A DNA stretch of 64,000 bases, taken from contig CM029670.1 of NCBI GenBank assembly GCA_017311315.1, positions 23,029,449-23,093,448 of the forward strand, in the 5' to 3' direction. Below, piece by piece: positions 41,895 through 52,300 of this stretch. A program made the translations under genes and the position numbers. Origin of the DNA: Dendrocalamus latiflorus. Its lineage: Eukaryota > Streptophyta > Magnoliopsida > Poales > Poaceae. Position 1 is the stretch's first letter. The number at the start of each line of letters is the position of its first letter. Below the pieces are notes generated by a model, which made no database searches, had not been told where the DNA came from, and saw nothing but the letters and a program-made list of their open reading frames with translations.

Positions 41895-44800
41895 CTAGTC
41901 CTTGCTGTGCTCATCGATCTTGTTGACGCCGATCAACGCACGCAGTTGCTGGAACCGCACGCGTCCAAGCGCCTTGGTAAGAACGTCCGCTAGCTGGTTC
42001 TCCGTCGAAATGTGCCGAAGGACGATCTTGTTCCCGTCGATGCACTCCCGAATGTAGTGGTAACGAGTGTCGATATGTTTGCTTCGGTCGTGAAAGACGG
42101 GGTTCTTGCTGAGGGCGATGGCGGACTGGTTGTCCACCTTGAGCTCCGGCGCTTCAGACTCAGTGCCGAGCATGTCGGACACGAGCCGAGCTAGCCAGAC
42201 GCCTTGGCAGGCTGCTGTAGCTGCCGCAATGTATTCTGCCTCGCATGAGGATAGAGCCACCACCTTCTGCTTGGAGGACTGCCAGGTGATGGGGTTGCCG
42301 CCGAGGAAGAAGATGACGCCGCTGGTACTCTTGCGTGTGTCAACGTCGCCCGCCATGTCGGCGTCACTGTAGCCGACCAGTCGAGCTCGTTCATCCTCAC
42401 TCCTGGTGTAGTGAAGACCGTAGTCTCGCGTTCCCGCTACATACCGTAGCACGCGCTTCACCGCGTTGAGATGGTCCTCGTGTGGTTTCTCCATGAAACG
42501 GCTCAGATAGCCCACTGCGTTGGCAAGATCTGGCCGAGTGTGCACCAAGTAGCGCAGTCCGCCGATGACGCGCCTGTACTCGGTGGCATCCACCAGTGGA
42601 GCAGTGCTCTCCTTGCTCAACTTGAGCCTTGGTTCGATCGACGCCAGACTTGGGTTGCAAGTGCTCATGCCGCTCCGCTCAAGCAGCTTCCCTGCATAGG
42701 CAGATTGGCAGAGCGAGATGCCGCCTGGCCCTTGGTTTACCTCGATGCCGAGGTAGTACGACAGCAACCTGAGGTCGCTCATGAGGAAGACGCGCTTCAT
42801 CTCGAGCTTGAACGCTATGATCTCATCGCTGCTGGTGCCGGTGATGATCAAGTCGTCGACGTAGACCCCGACGACTAGCCGCGATGGCCCTCGGCTCCGC
42901 ATGTACACGCCGTGCTCGGAGCTGCTCCTCTGGAAACCAAGTGACTCCATGGACGCATCAAGCTTGGCATTCCAGGCCCTCGGTGCCTGTCGAAGACCGT
43001 ACAGCGCCTTGCGAAGACGCAATACTTTGTGCTCGCTGCCGTTGACGACAAAACCCGACGGCTGGCTCACGTACACCTCCTCCTTGAGGTCGCCGTTGAG
43101 GAAAGCGCTCTTCACGTCCATGTGGTGGACTTCCCAGCGCTCGTGGGCTGCCAAAGCCAGCAGCGCCCTCACGGACTCCATTCGCGCGACCGGAGCGAAG
43201 ACCTCATCGAAGTCGATTCCCGCGCGCTGAACATAGCCTTTGGCGACCAAACGCGCTTTGTGCCGGATGACGTTTCCGTGTTCATCACGCTTCACTTTGA
43301 AGACCCACTTGAGCCCGATCGCACGGTGCCCAGTGGGGAGCGCGACAAGCTCCCACGTGTTGTTGTCCTTGATCGACTTTATCTCCTCATGCATCGCCTG
43401 ACGCCAGCATGCCTCGCGCTCTGCCTCACTGAAAGAGACAGGTTCGTCCGCCGTGGTGAACTGCAACTCCTCGTCGAGCACCCGGGGCACAAGCCCAGGT
43501 GGCGAGGCTGGTCCAATGACAGCGTCGATGGCGCGGAACCGAAGTGGAGCATCGTCGTGGTCCACGTCCAAGTTCTCCTCAAAATCAGCTGGTGGCGAGA
43601 CGAACTCGATCGTCGCACTCGTGGGTGACGTCGTAGGCATCATGGGTGCAGGAGCCGGCGTTGGCGTGGGCGACGGAGACATGTGAGCTGGTGATGCCAC
43701 ATCGGCTCGAGGCGTGCCGGAGATGTACTCCATGGTGTACTCAACGTTGAAGGGCTTGCCGTCGCCTGGATCACCGTTGCTTTCATCACCCCAGCTCCAT
43801 TGTCTCACCTCGTCAAACACGATATCGCGCGACACAATGATACGCTTGGTGGAGGGGTCGTAGCAGCGGTAGGCCTTGGTGCCATGCTCGTAGCCGACGA
43901 AGATGGTCGGCGTGCTGCGATCATCCAACTTCTTGAGTCCCGGGCGTGTGGTCTTGACGTGGGCGACGCAGCCAAAGGTCCTGAAGTAGTGGACGGTGGG
44001 CCGCTCGCCGTGCCAAGCCTCAAATGGGGTCTTGCCGTTGAGCGCGCGTGTCGGCGTGCGATTGAGGACGTGGACTGCGGTATTCACGGCCTCACCCCAG
44101 AAGTAGCCGGGAAGCCGCTTCGCCTTGAGCATACACCGCGCCATGCCGACGATGCTCTGGTTGCGGCGCTCTACCACCCCGTTCTGCTGCGGTGAGTAGG
44201 GGGCGGTGAGCTGCCGCTGTACGCCGCGCTCGGCGCAGTACTCGCCGAACTCCACGGAGGTGAACTCCCCCCACGATCAGTGCGGAGGACCTTGAGCCGC
44301 CTCCCTGACTCAACCTCCACGACCGCCTGGAAATTCTTAATCGCCGCCGATGCCTGATCTTTGCTTGACAGCAAGTGGAGCCACATGAACCGGCTCAAAT
44401 CATCAACAAGCAGTAGGAAATATTTGTTACCGCTTGGAGTTGTGGGCGCGATGGGCCCACACAAATCGCCATGGACGAGGTCAAGGACGTGCTCCGCTCG
44501 TCGTAGCACCTTATCAGGGAACGGCGTGCGCCGTTGCTTGCCGGCGAGACAGCTGTCGCACACCTGATCGACCTGATCAAGCGGCGGCAACGCACGTACC
44601 ATCCCCTGTTGGGCAAGCGTGCGCAATGACTTGAAACTGAGGTGCCCGTACCTCGCATGCCAACGCCAGGCCACCTCCGAGCTACGCGCCGACAGGCACA
44701 CCGGTCGCCCGATGCGGAGCTCCAGGATGTAGAGGCGCGATGCAGAACGACGCACCCGAGCAAGAAGGTCGCGTTGCTGATCGTAGATGCGCAGGGTGCC

Positions 44801-46260
44801 GGAGTAGATCACAATCCGACATCCAGCCTCCTCCAGCTGACCAAGACTAATGATGTTCGCAGTTAGACGGGGAATGTAGTACACCCCCATCAGCGTGCGG
44901 TGCTCGCCGTTCTTGCAAGTGAAGATGATCGTGCCGTGTCCTTCAATCTCCACCACGGATCCGTCGCCGAAACGGACGGTGCCGCAGACTCCCCCGTCGA
45001 GGTCGGAGAAGGCAGTCCGCGCGCCCGTCATGTGGTTGGTGGCGCCGGTGTCGAGCACCCATCGTCGATCGTCCTGGTCCTCCCGCGATTCGAGTTGCGC
45101 AAAGACCTTGGCCTCGTGGATCTCGACGTGGCGCGACGATGTGGGCGGAGCTGGAGTTCGAATCTCCTCGGCGGGCGGTGCTGCAACTTGAGTGAGTGGT
45201 GAAGGGATGGTCGCATGTGCCATCAACAGAGTTGGCTCATCCTCTTCACCCTCTGCAACGTGTGCTTGTGCCTGCTTATTTGGCTTGCTACGGCAGTCCT
45301 TGGCCCAATGGCCAATTTTGCCGCAGTTACGGCATCGGTCCGCCGTGTTCTCCTGGGCTGTACCATTTGAAGACGAGCTGCCCTTGCCTTTACGCACGCC
45401 GCCACCACCGCCGTGGCCACGACGTGTTTTGCCGCGCCTCTTGCCGCTGCTGCTGCTGGAGCCACCGGCTTCGCCATTGTCGCGCAGCTTCATCCGCGCT
45501 AGCCAGTCCTCCTCGGCAAGAAGAAGACGGCCCTTCCTGTCGTAGATGGGCGCGGACTATGCTGGCTTTTTCTTTCGCTGCTCGATGGCGCGCAGACGGC
45601 CGGTGACCTCCTCGACGGAAAGCTGGTTCACGTCGAGGAGAGTCTCGATGGAGTACGCGATCTGCTCGAGGTGCTCGGGGACGACCTGGAGCATTTTCTT
45701 CGCGATCTCTCCATCGGTGACGTTGCCGCCAAGGATGCGGACGTTGTTGGCGAGGCTCATAATCCGGAGTGAGAAATCGTCGACCGACTCCCCCTCCTTG
45801 AACGCGATCTCCCCGAATTGCTTGAGCAACTGTTGCGCGTTGGCGTCACGGACGCGCTGCACACCGACGCGCATGGTCTTAATCGTCTCCCAGGCGGACG
45901 CGCCGTGCGCGTGCGCGCCAACGACCCGAGCATCTCGGGCGGCACAGCACGCAAAATGGTTGCCAGTGCGAGGCGGTCTTCGCGGTACTCGACGACCTCG
46001 CCCTCCTCCGGTTCGACGGCCTGCCACAGCCCTTGGGCTTGCAGGTTCACGCGCATCAACAAAGACCATTCCTGGTAATTGGTGCACGTGAGCATGGGGT
46101 ACTGGACCGAGCCGCCCGTCTCCTTGACGACGCGCTCGATGACAACTTCACCGCCGCGATGGCGCCCTCGGCGCATCGCAGGCGAGTGTGATACCCGTCG
46201 TCGAGGAGGGGGCGATGGCGAGCGATCACCACCACCAACGGGAGCCAACTGGACGGACAT
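41895..46260 (-). pseudogene. U gag-pol polyprotein (copia), three lesions
   Basis: Start ATG 46260. Gag (LTCTNYQEWSLLMRVNLQAQG) meets a frame change at about 45900-45925, then continues (FKEGESVDDFSLRI) to an in-frame TAG at 45557-45559. The same frame goes on through the zinc knuckle CRNCGKIGHWAKDC, protease (WVLDTGATNHM), integrase finger (WHARYGHL...CDSCLAG) and first catalytic Asp (LVHGDLCGP) to RTDRGG. A frame change in a run of six G (44267-44272) follows, after which 44255-41895 is open for 786 codons: NGVVERRN Glu, RT with QMDVK-type block HHMDVKSAFLNG and box GVYVDDLII, and RNase H (YSDADMAGD, SSCEAEYIAA, KVDNQSAI) to VLTKALG. All domains are present, but no complete product is predicted without recoding. 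Confidence 0.9.
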
Positions 46261-46281
46261 GACGGCCCCGGGAGCGTAATA

Positions 46282-46293
46282 GCTCTGATACCA
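46282..46293 (-). other. Primer-binding site of U
   Basis: Minus-strand TGGTATCAGAGC, two bases inside the 5' LTR end (CGACA, then AT). Confidence 0.92.
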
Positions 46294-46295
46294 AT

Positions 46296-46727
46296 TGTCG
46301 TGGAACACCGGCAATTTCTCGCCGCCGGCGAACTCACAAACGCGCACTCAATAACACAATGAACATAAGTGTTTGGTGCTGCAAAAACCGGGCAGCGTTT
46401 TCTGATATATTGCTTGCTATTTAAAGGGAACAACCAAACTAAAATGTCAGTTACATGCATGGCCTTAATACGTGACTATTGGGATCATGCCGCAGTGTAT
46501 TGCATGGCACTAATGTTTGCAGGAAATGGAAACTAGCAAATGTGACTACTAACTGAAAAACATATGCATAACTAAAGCTAATGCAAAACTGCAGCTATTA
46601 GTGGACTCCTTAAAGACATAGTGCTCCACTACTAACTGACGGAAGCAATAAAAATGGAAACCGATGAGACGCTTGAAAGAAAATGAAACGCTGGAGTAGA
46701 CGATGAGACACTGGAGTAACTTCAACA
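46296..46727 (-). repeat. U 5' LTR
   Basis: 432 bp, about 99% identical by eye to the 3' copy. Confidence 0.95.
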
Positions 46728-46732
46728 CTACC

Positions 46733-47520
46733 GGCCTCCACTGTTGTAGCTCGAGTATGGTTGGCTTGATCTCCTCCACAGATCGAAGAATCTCACTTCC
46801 TTGCGCTTGAAACTCCTTGATTGACTCTCCCTGAGCTTTGATTGCCTCAATCTGATCGGTGATTTGATCCATTTCCTCCACTCGGGTTTGGGTTCTCGTG
46901 CAATAACATGGTGGCTCCAGGGCTTCAGACTTGCGCTCTGATACCAGAATGTTACGATCCTCCTCACAGCTTTACCAACCAACACTAAGATCAAGTCTAT
47001 TACAGGATTTAGCTACAGCATGTTCAAGGATTTGGGGAACCTGGGAAGGAGGAGACGGGGATAGAAGACATAGTTGGGGAATAGGGAATAGAACCTTTGC
47101 CTAATACTTGGTCGTTGCCCATTACCAGTCAACTCGCCATACAAGTACCATCTGGTATCACCCTGACATGGGAGTATCACGGCCGTATACCGGTTCATAC
47201 AACCCATTAGTCCTTGGATATATCCAGCTGGGCCTTCTCTCCCTGGTTCTGGCTTGTCTTCCAATTCCTTCTCTTGCCAGACGAGCTCCAATAGCAGAAG
47301 TCATGACACATTGGCAGCGGTGCCTGCGATATCCTTTAGGAGGATAATGATCTCGGTGGTGGCTAGGGCCTTGAAGCTCCTACTCGAAACAAAAGTAAAG
47401 GCCGCACGTCTGGTGCCGGACGAGCGAAGGCAGAGGCGGAGGCCAGCGCGAAGTTGGGCGAGAGGAGGCGAAGGCCATGCATGGAGCTCAGTGGGCAGAG
47501 ATGGAGGCTGGCGCAAAGCC
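46733..47520 (-). mobile_element. Gypsy element V, 5' part (gag start, primer-binding site, 5' LTR)
   Basis: Gag start at 46881 (MEEMDQITDQIEAIKAQG, helical) down to 46733. Primer-binding site TGGTATCAGAGC at about 46935-46946 (minus strand). The LTR starts (plus strand) TGTTACGATCC at 46950 and continues to at least 47520, where element T begins. The V2 copy at 63257-64000 has the same order, about 90% alike by eye. Confidence 0.8.
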
Positions 47521-48261
47521 TGTTAGTTAATTTCACCGCACCATGTTTTGGTTAGCATCATGTGCCTTTTGTTTTATCTGTTATATGTAGTATGTCTTCT
47601 CTGGTCTGTAGTTACCAGTGTTATATGTAGCATTGTCTTTCTTTGGTCAATAGTTAACAGTGAGTCTTGACTTTTTGGGCGAAAAGACCATATCGTGGAG
47701 TCGTAGGAAACAGGCCAACCTGCATGTGTAATAGACAAGTAATTGCTGATGGGATAAGGGAAAAAAACTAAAAAGCCATAGTTGGTTGAGCGCGGCACAA
47801 CACTCTACCTCCTCTGAATTTCTGCTCTATTTTTCTGTCTCCTGAAACCATAGCGGGACGGAACTATTCATCATCCGGCAAAGTTCAAAGAAGATTCTTC
47901 CTCTGTTAACTAACTGCAGGTTCGGAGAAATAGAGTTTTGCCTGACAATTGGTATCAGAGCAATGATCATATAGATCCTGTGATGATGCCCCAAGATCGT
48001 CATCTCCTCCAACTACAAGATCCACTGGCACCAGTGGGCGCCCCACGGTGGTTGTCAAGAGCGAAGGGAGATGGTGGCGTAGTCGGTGCCAAAGGAGGCT
48101 AGGGTCACATTGCGATACTCCACCCTTACGTGCACCAATTACAATGATTGATCTCTATTGATGAGAGTAAATCTCCAGGCACAAGGAGTCCAGGAAGCGA
48201 TCGAGCCAAGTGACGCCGACTACTGGTTGAACCGGATGGCACTTGCTGTGATCCTCTAGGC
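47521..48261 (+). mobile_element. Copia remnant T (5' LTR and gag start)
   Basis: LTR 47521-47947 (TGTTAGTTAATT...TTTTGCCTGACA), primer-binding site TTGGTATCAGAGC right after it, then a gag start near 48071 with early stops. The readable gag segment SLLMRVNLQAQG matches the U gag block. The sequence breaks off at 48261 into segment S. No second LTR is present in the window. Confidence 0.75.
48071..48261 (+). pseudogene. T gag N-terminal fragment
   Basis: Contains LTCTNYND, a stop, then SLLMRVNLQAQGVQEAIEP and RMALAVIL followed by TAG. Homologous to the U gag N-terminus; at least three stops. Confidence 0.7.
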
Positions 48262-48395
48262 TGTTAGACCCCAGAGCAATGACTCCAGAACCCTCTGTGT
48301 AAATCGTACTAGTCCAGGATCAACTAGTGTGCACAGTGGTAGCAAGGATATATATCAAGCATAATGACAAACTTTATTTAACTGAATATGGGCCT
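48262..48395. other. Segment S, left piece (LTR-like start)
   Basis: Begins TGTTAGACCCCAGAGC and continues at 58883 after element W. No coding content. See the right piece. Confidence 0.5.
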
Positions 48396-48644
48396 TGTTG
48401 TGGCTACAGACCAAACAGAGAGAGAGATGGTAGTGGAGAGTGATGAAGATGAGTGTAATGGCCTGGGTCCTCCCCATGGCTTGTGCTCATATATATATAT
48501 GCACATGAGAAGTGCTTTTACAGTTATACCCTTACATCTGGTTATTCCCTCTGGGGGCAGTTATGTCATTACACATGGCCTATTCTGGGCCTTATGATCT
48601 CCTACCAGGCCTGCTGGGTTTAGGTGGGGGCCACCCCTACGACA
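48396..48644 (-). repeat. W 3' LTR
   Basis: 249 bp, apparently identical to 58629-58877. Confidence 0.95.
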
Positions 48645-49305
48645 GGAGCCTCTCATGGTAAAGGGCTTCACAAGGCCGAAGCCATGTCGTCGAGTCCTTT
48701 GGCCCCCTCCGTCCCGCGGCCTGTGAGCCTGTCCAGTATTCGACCCGGGGCTGTGCTGCGGCCGAAACAGACGTGCGCGCTGCTGCGACGCTTGGACTTC
48801 CGGGCGTCCACGTGGTGCAGCGTGCTTGGCGTGGTGCGGGCGTTGAGGCGTCGTGACCATTAATATGGCGGCGGACTTCCTGTGGTTGGAGTTCCGGTGG
48901 TTGGACTTCCGTCGGTTGGCTCCCCTGCTGGGTGGGGTATATATATGGCGCTGTTGAGGCGTTGCTCCTGCGTATATTGTGATAGAAGCTGCTCCCCTGA
49001 AATGGGCCCCTGCCGTGCATCAACATTCCTGGGTGATGTTGAGCGGCTTGAGGAATGTTGATGCACAGAAGGAGGCCTATTTTTCCTGGAAGCTTGATCA
49101 GCGCCGGTTATCGACAGCCCGCTGCGCTTCCTGACCCCGCACCGCGCTGCCGTGGGCGACGGCGAGGTCTGCCCTGTTTTTCTTAACAGGCCTACCTACA
49201 ATGGGTGTTCCTGAGGGAGCCCGCCGGCATTACCTTGTATGTTGATGCACTGTAGGTGGCCTATTAAGGAAAACGAGGCAGATTTCGCAGGACAAGACCC
49301 CCGTC
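48645..49305 (-). other. W 3' internal region
   Basis: Non-coding, partly homologous to 39450-39590 of Z in reverse orientation. Includes short repeats GGAGTTCCGG/GGTTGGACTTCCG (about 48890-48915) and two copies of GAATGTTGATGCAC-like sequence (about 49020-49070). No gene seen. Confidence 0.6.
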
Positions 49306-52300
49306 AGCGAAGCTGGCGCTTAGTCGAAGTAGACGCGCGCGCTCCGTCGCCTTCCCATCGAACGGGTGGTAGCGAAGCTGGCGCGTAGTCGAAGTAGGCG
49401 CGCGCGCTCCGTCCCCTACCCTTCGAACGGGTGGCAGCGAAGCTGGCGCCTAGTCGAAGTAGGCGCGCGCGCTCCGTCCCCTACCTTTCGAACGGGTGGC
49501 AGCGAAGCTGGCGCCTAGTCGAAGTAGACACGCGCGCTCCGTTCCCTACCCTTCGAACGGGTGGCAGCGAAGCTGGCGCCTAGTCGAAGTAGACGCGCGC
49601 GCTCCGTTCCCTACCCTTCGAACGGGTGGCAGCGAAGCTGGCACCTAGTCGAAGTAGGCGCGCGCGCTCCGTCGCCTTCCCATCGAACGGGTGGCAGCGA
49701 AGCTGGCGCCTAGTCGTAGTAGACGCGCGCGCTCCGTCGCCTTCCCATCGAACGGGTGGCAGCGAAGCTAGCGCGTAGTCGAAGTAGGCGCGCGCGCTCC
49801 GTCCCCTACCCTGCGAACGGGTGGCAGCGAAGCTGGCGCCTAGTCGAAGTAGACGCGCGCGCTCCGACGCCTTCCCATCGAACGGGTGGCAGCGAAGCTG
49901 GCGCCTAGTCGAAGTAGACGCGCGCGCTCCGTCGCCTTCCCATCGAACGGGTGGCAGCGAAGCTGGCGCTTAGTCGAAGTAGGCGCGCGCGCTCCGTCCC
50001 CTACCATTCGAACGGGTGGCAGCGAAGCTGGCACCTAGTCGAAGTAGGCGCGCGCGCTCTGTCCCCTACCCTTCGAACGGGTGGCAGCGAAGCTGGCGCC
50101 TAGTCGAAGTAGACGCGCGCGCTCCGTCGCCTTCCCATCGAACGGTTGGCAGCGAAGCTGGCGCCTAGTCAAAATAGGCGCGCGCGCTCCGTCCCCTACC
50201 GTTCGAACGGGTGGCAGCGAAGCTGGCGCCTAGTCGAAGTAGACGCGCGCGCTCCGTCCCCTACCCTTCGAACGGGTGGCAGCGAAGCTGGCGCCTAGTC
50301 GAAGTAGACGCGCGCGCTCCGTCCCCTACCCTTTGAACGGGTGGCAGCGAAGCTGGCGCCTGGTCGAAGTAGACGCGCGCGCTCCGTCCCCTACCCTTCG
50401 AACGGGTGGCAGCGAAGCTGGCGCTTAGTCGAAGTAGGCGCGCGCTCTCCGTCCCCTACCCTTCGAACGGGTGGTTCGCTGGCGCCTGGTCGAAGTAGAC
50501 GCGCGCGCTCTGTCCCCTACCCTTCGAACGGGTGGCAGCGAAGCTGGCGCTTAGTCGAAGTAGGCGCGCGCGCTCCGTCCCCTACCCTTCGAACGGGTGG
50601 CAGCGAAGCTGGCGCCTAGTCGAAGTAGGCGCGCGCTCCGTCCCCTACCCTTCGAACGGGTTGCAGCGAAGCTGGCGCCTAGTCGAAGTAGACGCGCGCG
50701 CTCCGTCGCCTTCCCATCAAACGGGTGGCAGCGAAGCTGGCGCCTAGTCGAAGTAGGCGCGCGCGCTCCGTCCCCTACCCTTCGAACGGGTGGCAGCGAA
50801 GCTGGCGCCTAGTCGAAGTAGACGCGCGCGCTCCGTCCCCTACCCTTCGAACGGGTGGCAGCGAAGCTGGCGCCTAGTCGAAGTAGACTCGCGCGCTCCG
50901 TCCCCTACCCTTCGAACGGGTGGCAGCGAAGCTGGCGCCTAGTCGAAGTAGGCGCGCGCGCTCTGTCGCCTTCCCATCGAACGGGTGGCAGCGAAGCTGG
51001 CGCCTAGTCGAAGTAGACGCGCGCGCTCCGTCGCCTTCCCATCGAACGGGTGGCAGCGAAGCTGGTGCGTAGTCGAAGTAGGCGCGCGCTCCGTCCCCTA
51101 CCCTTCGAACGGGTGGCAGCGAAGCTGGCGCCTAGTCGAAGTAGACGCGCGCGCTCCGTCGCCTTCCCATCGAACGGGTGGCAGCGAAGCTGGCGCCTAG
51201 TCGAAGTAGACGCGCGCGCTCCGTCGCCTTCCCATCGAACGGGTGGCAGCGAAGCTGGCGCGTAGTCGAAGTAGGCGCGCGCGCTCCGTCCCCTACCCTT
51301 CGAACGGGTGGCAGCGAAGCTGGCGCCTAGTCGAAGTAGACGCGCGCGCTCCGTCCCCTACCCTTCGAACGTGTGGCAGCGAAGCTGGCGCCTAGTCGAA
51401 GTAGACGCGCGCGCTCCGTCCCCTACCCTTCGAACGTGTGGCAGCGAAGCTGGCGCCTAGTCGAAGTAGACGCGCGCGCTCCGTCCCCTACCCTTCGAAC
51501 GGGTGGCAGCGAAGCTGGCGCCTCGTCGAAGTAGGCGCGCGCGCTCCGTCCCCTACACTTCGAACGGGTGGCAGCGAAGCTGGCGCCTCGTCGAAGTAGG
51601 CGCGCGCGCTCCGTCCCCTACACTTCGAAAGGGTGGCAGCGAAGCTGGCGCCTCGTCGAAGTAGGCGCGCGCGCTCCGTCCCCTACCCTTCGAACGGGTG
51701 GCAGCGAAGCTGGCGCCTAGTCGAAGTAGGCGCGCGCGCTCCGTCCCCTACCCTTCGAAAGGGTGGCAGCGAAGCTGGCGCCTAGTTGAAGTAGACGCGC
51801 GCGCTCCGTCCCCTACCCTTCGAACGGGTGGCAGCGAAGCTGGCGCCTAGTCGAAGTAGGCGCGCGCGCTCCGTCGCCTTCCCATCGAACGGCTGGCAGC
51901 GAAGCTGGCGCCTAGTCGAAGTAGACGCGCGCGCTCCGTCGCCTTCCCATCGAAGTCGAAGTAGGCGCGCGCGCTCCGTCCCCTACCCTTCGAACGGGTG
52001 GCAGCGAAGTTGGCGCCTAGTCGAAGTAGACGCGCGCGCTCCGTCGCTTTCCCATCGAACGGGTGGCAGCGAAGCTGGCGCGTAGTCGAAGTAGGCGCGC
52101 GCGCTCCGTCCCCTACCCTTCGAACGGGTGGCAGCGAAGCTGGCGCCTAGTCGAAGTAGACGCGCGCGCTCCGTCCCCTACCCTTCGAACGTGTGGCAGC
52201 GAAGCTGGCGCCTAGTCGAAGTAGACGCGCGCGCTCCGTCCCCTACCCTTCGAACGGGTGGCAGCGAAGCTGGCGCCTAGTCGAAGTAGACGCGCGCGCT

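Larger units (their letters stand above)
41453..46727 (-). mobile_element. Copia element U, full length, young but defective
   Basis: LTRs of 432 bp each (41453-41884 and 46296-46727), TGTCG...CAACA on the plus strand, target duplication CTACC (41448-41452 and 46728-46732). By eye the LTRs differ at about four positions. Primer-binding site at 46282-46293; polypurine tract (CTAGGGGGGAGAAA on the minus strand) at 41885-41898. The polyprotein has three lesions. Inserted into the gag of V. Confidence 0.95.

Noticed and set aside
42471..43628. Long plus-strand frames across U pol
   Set aside because: Antisense shadows of the conserved copia RT/RNase H frame.
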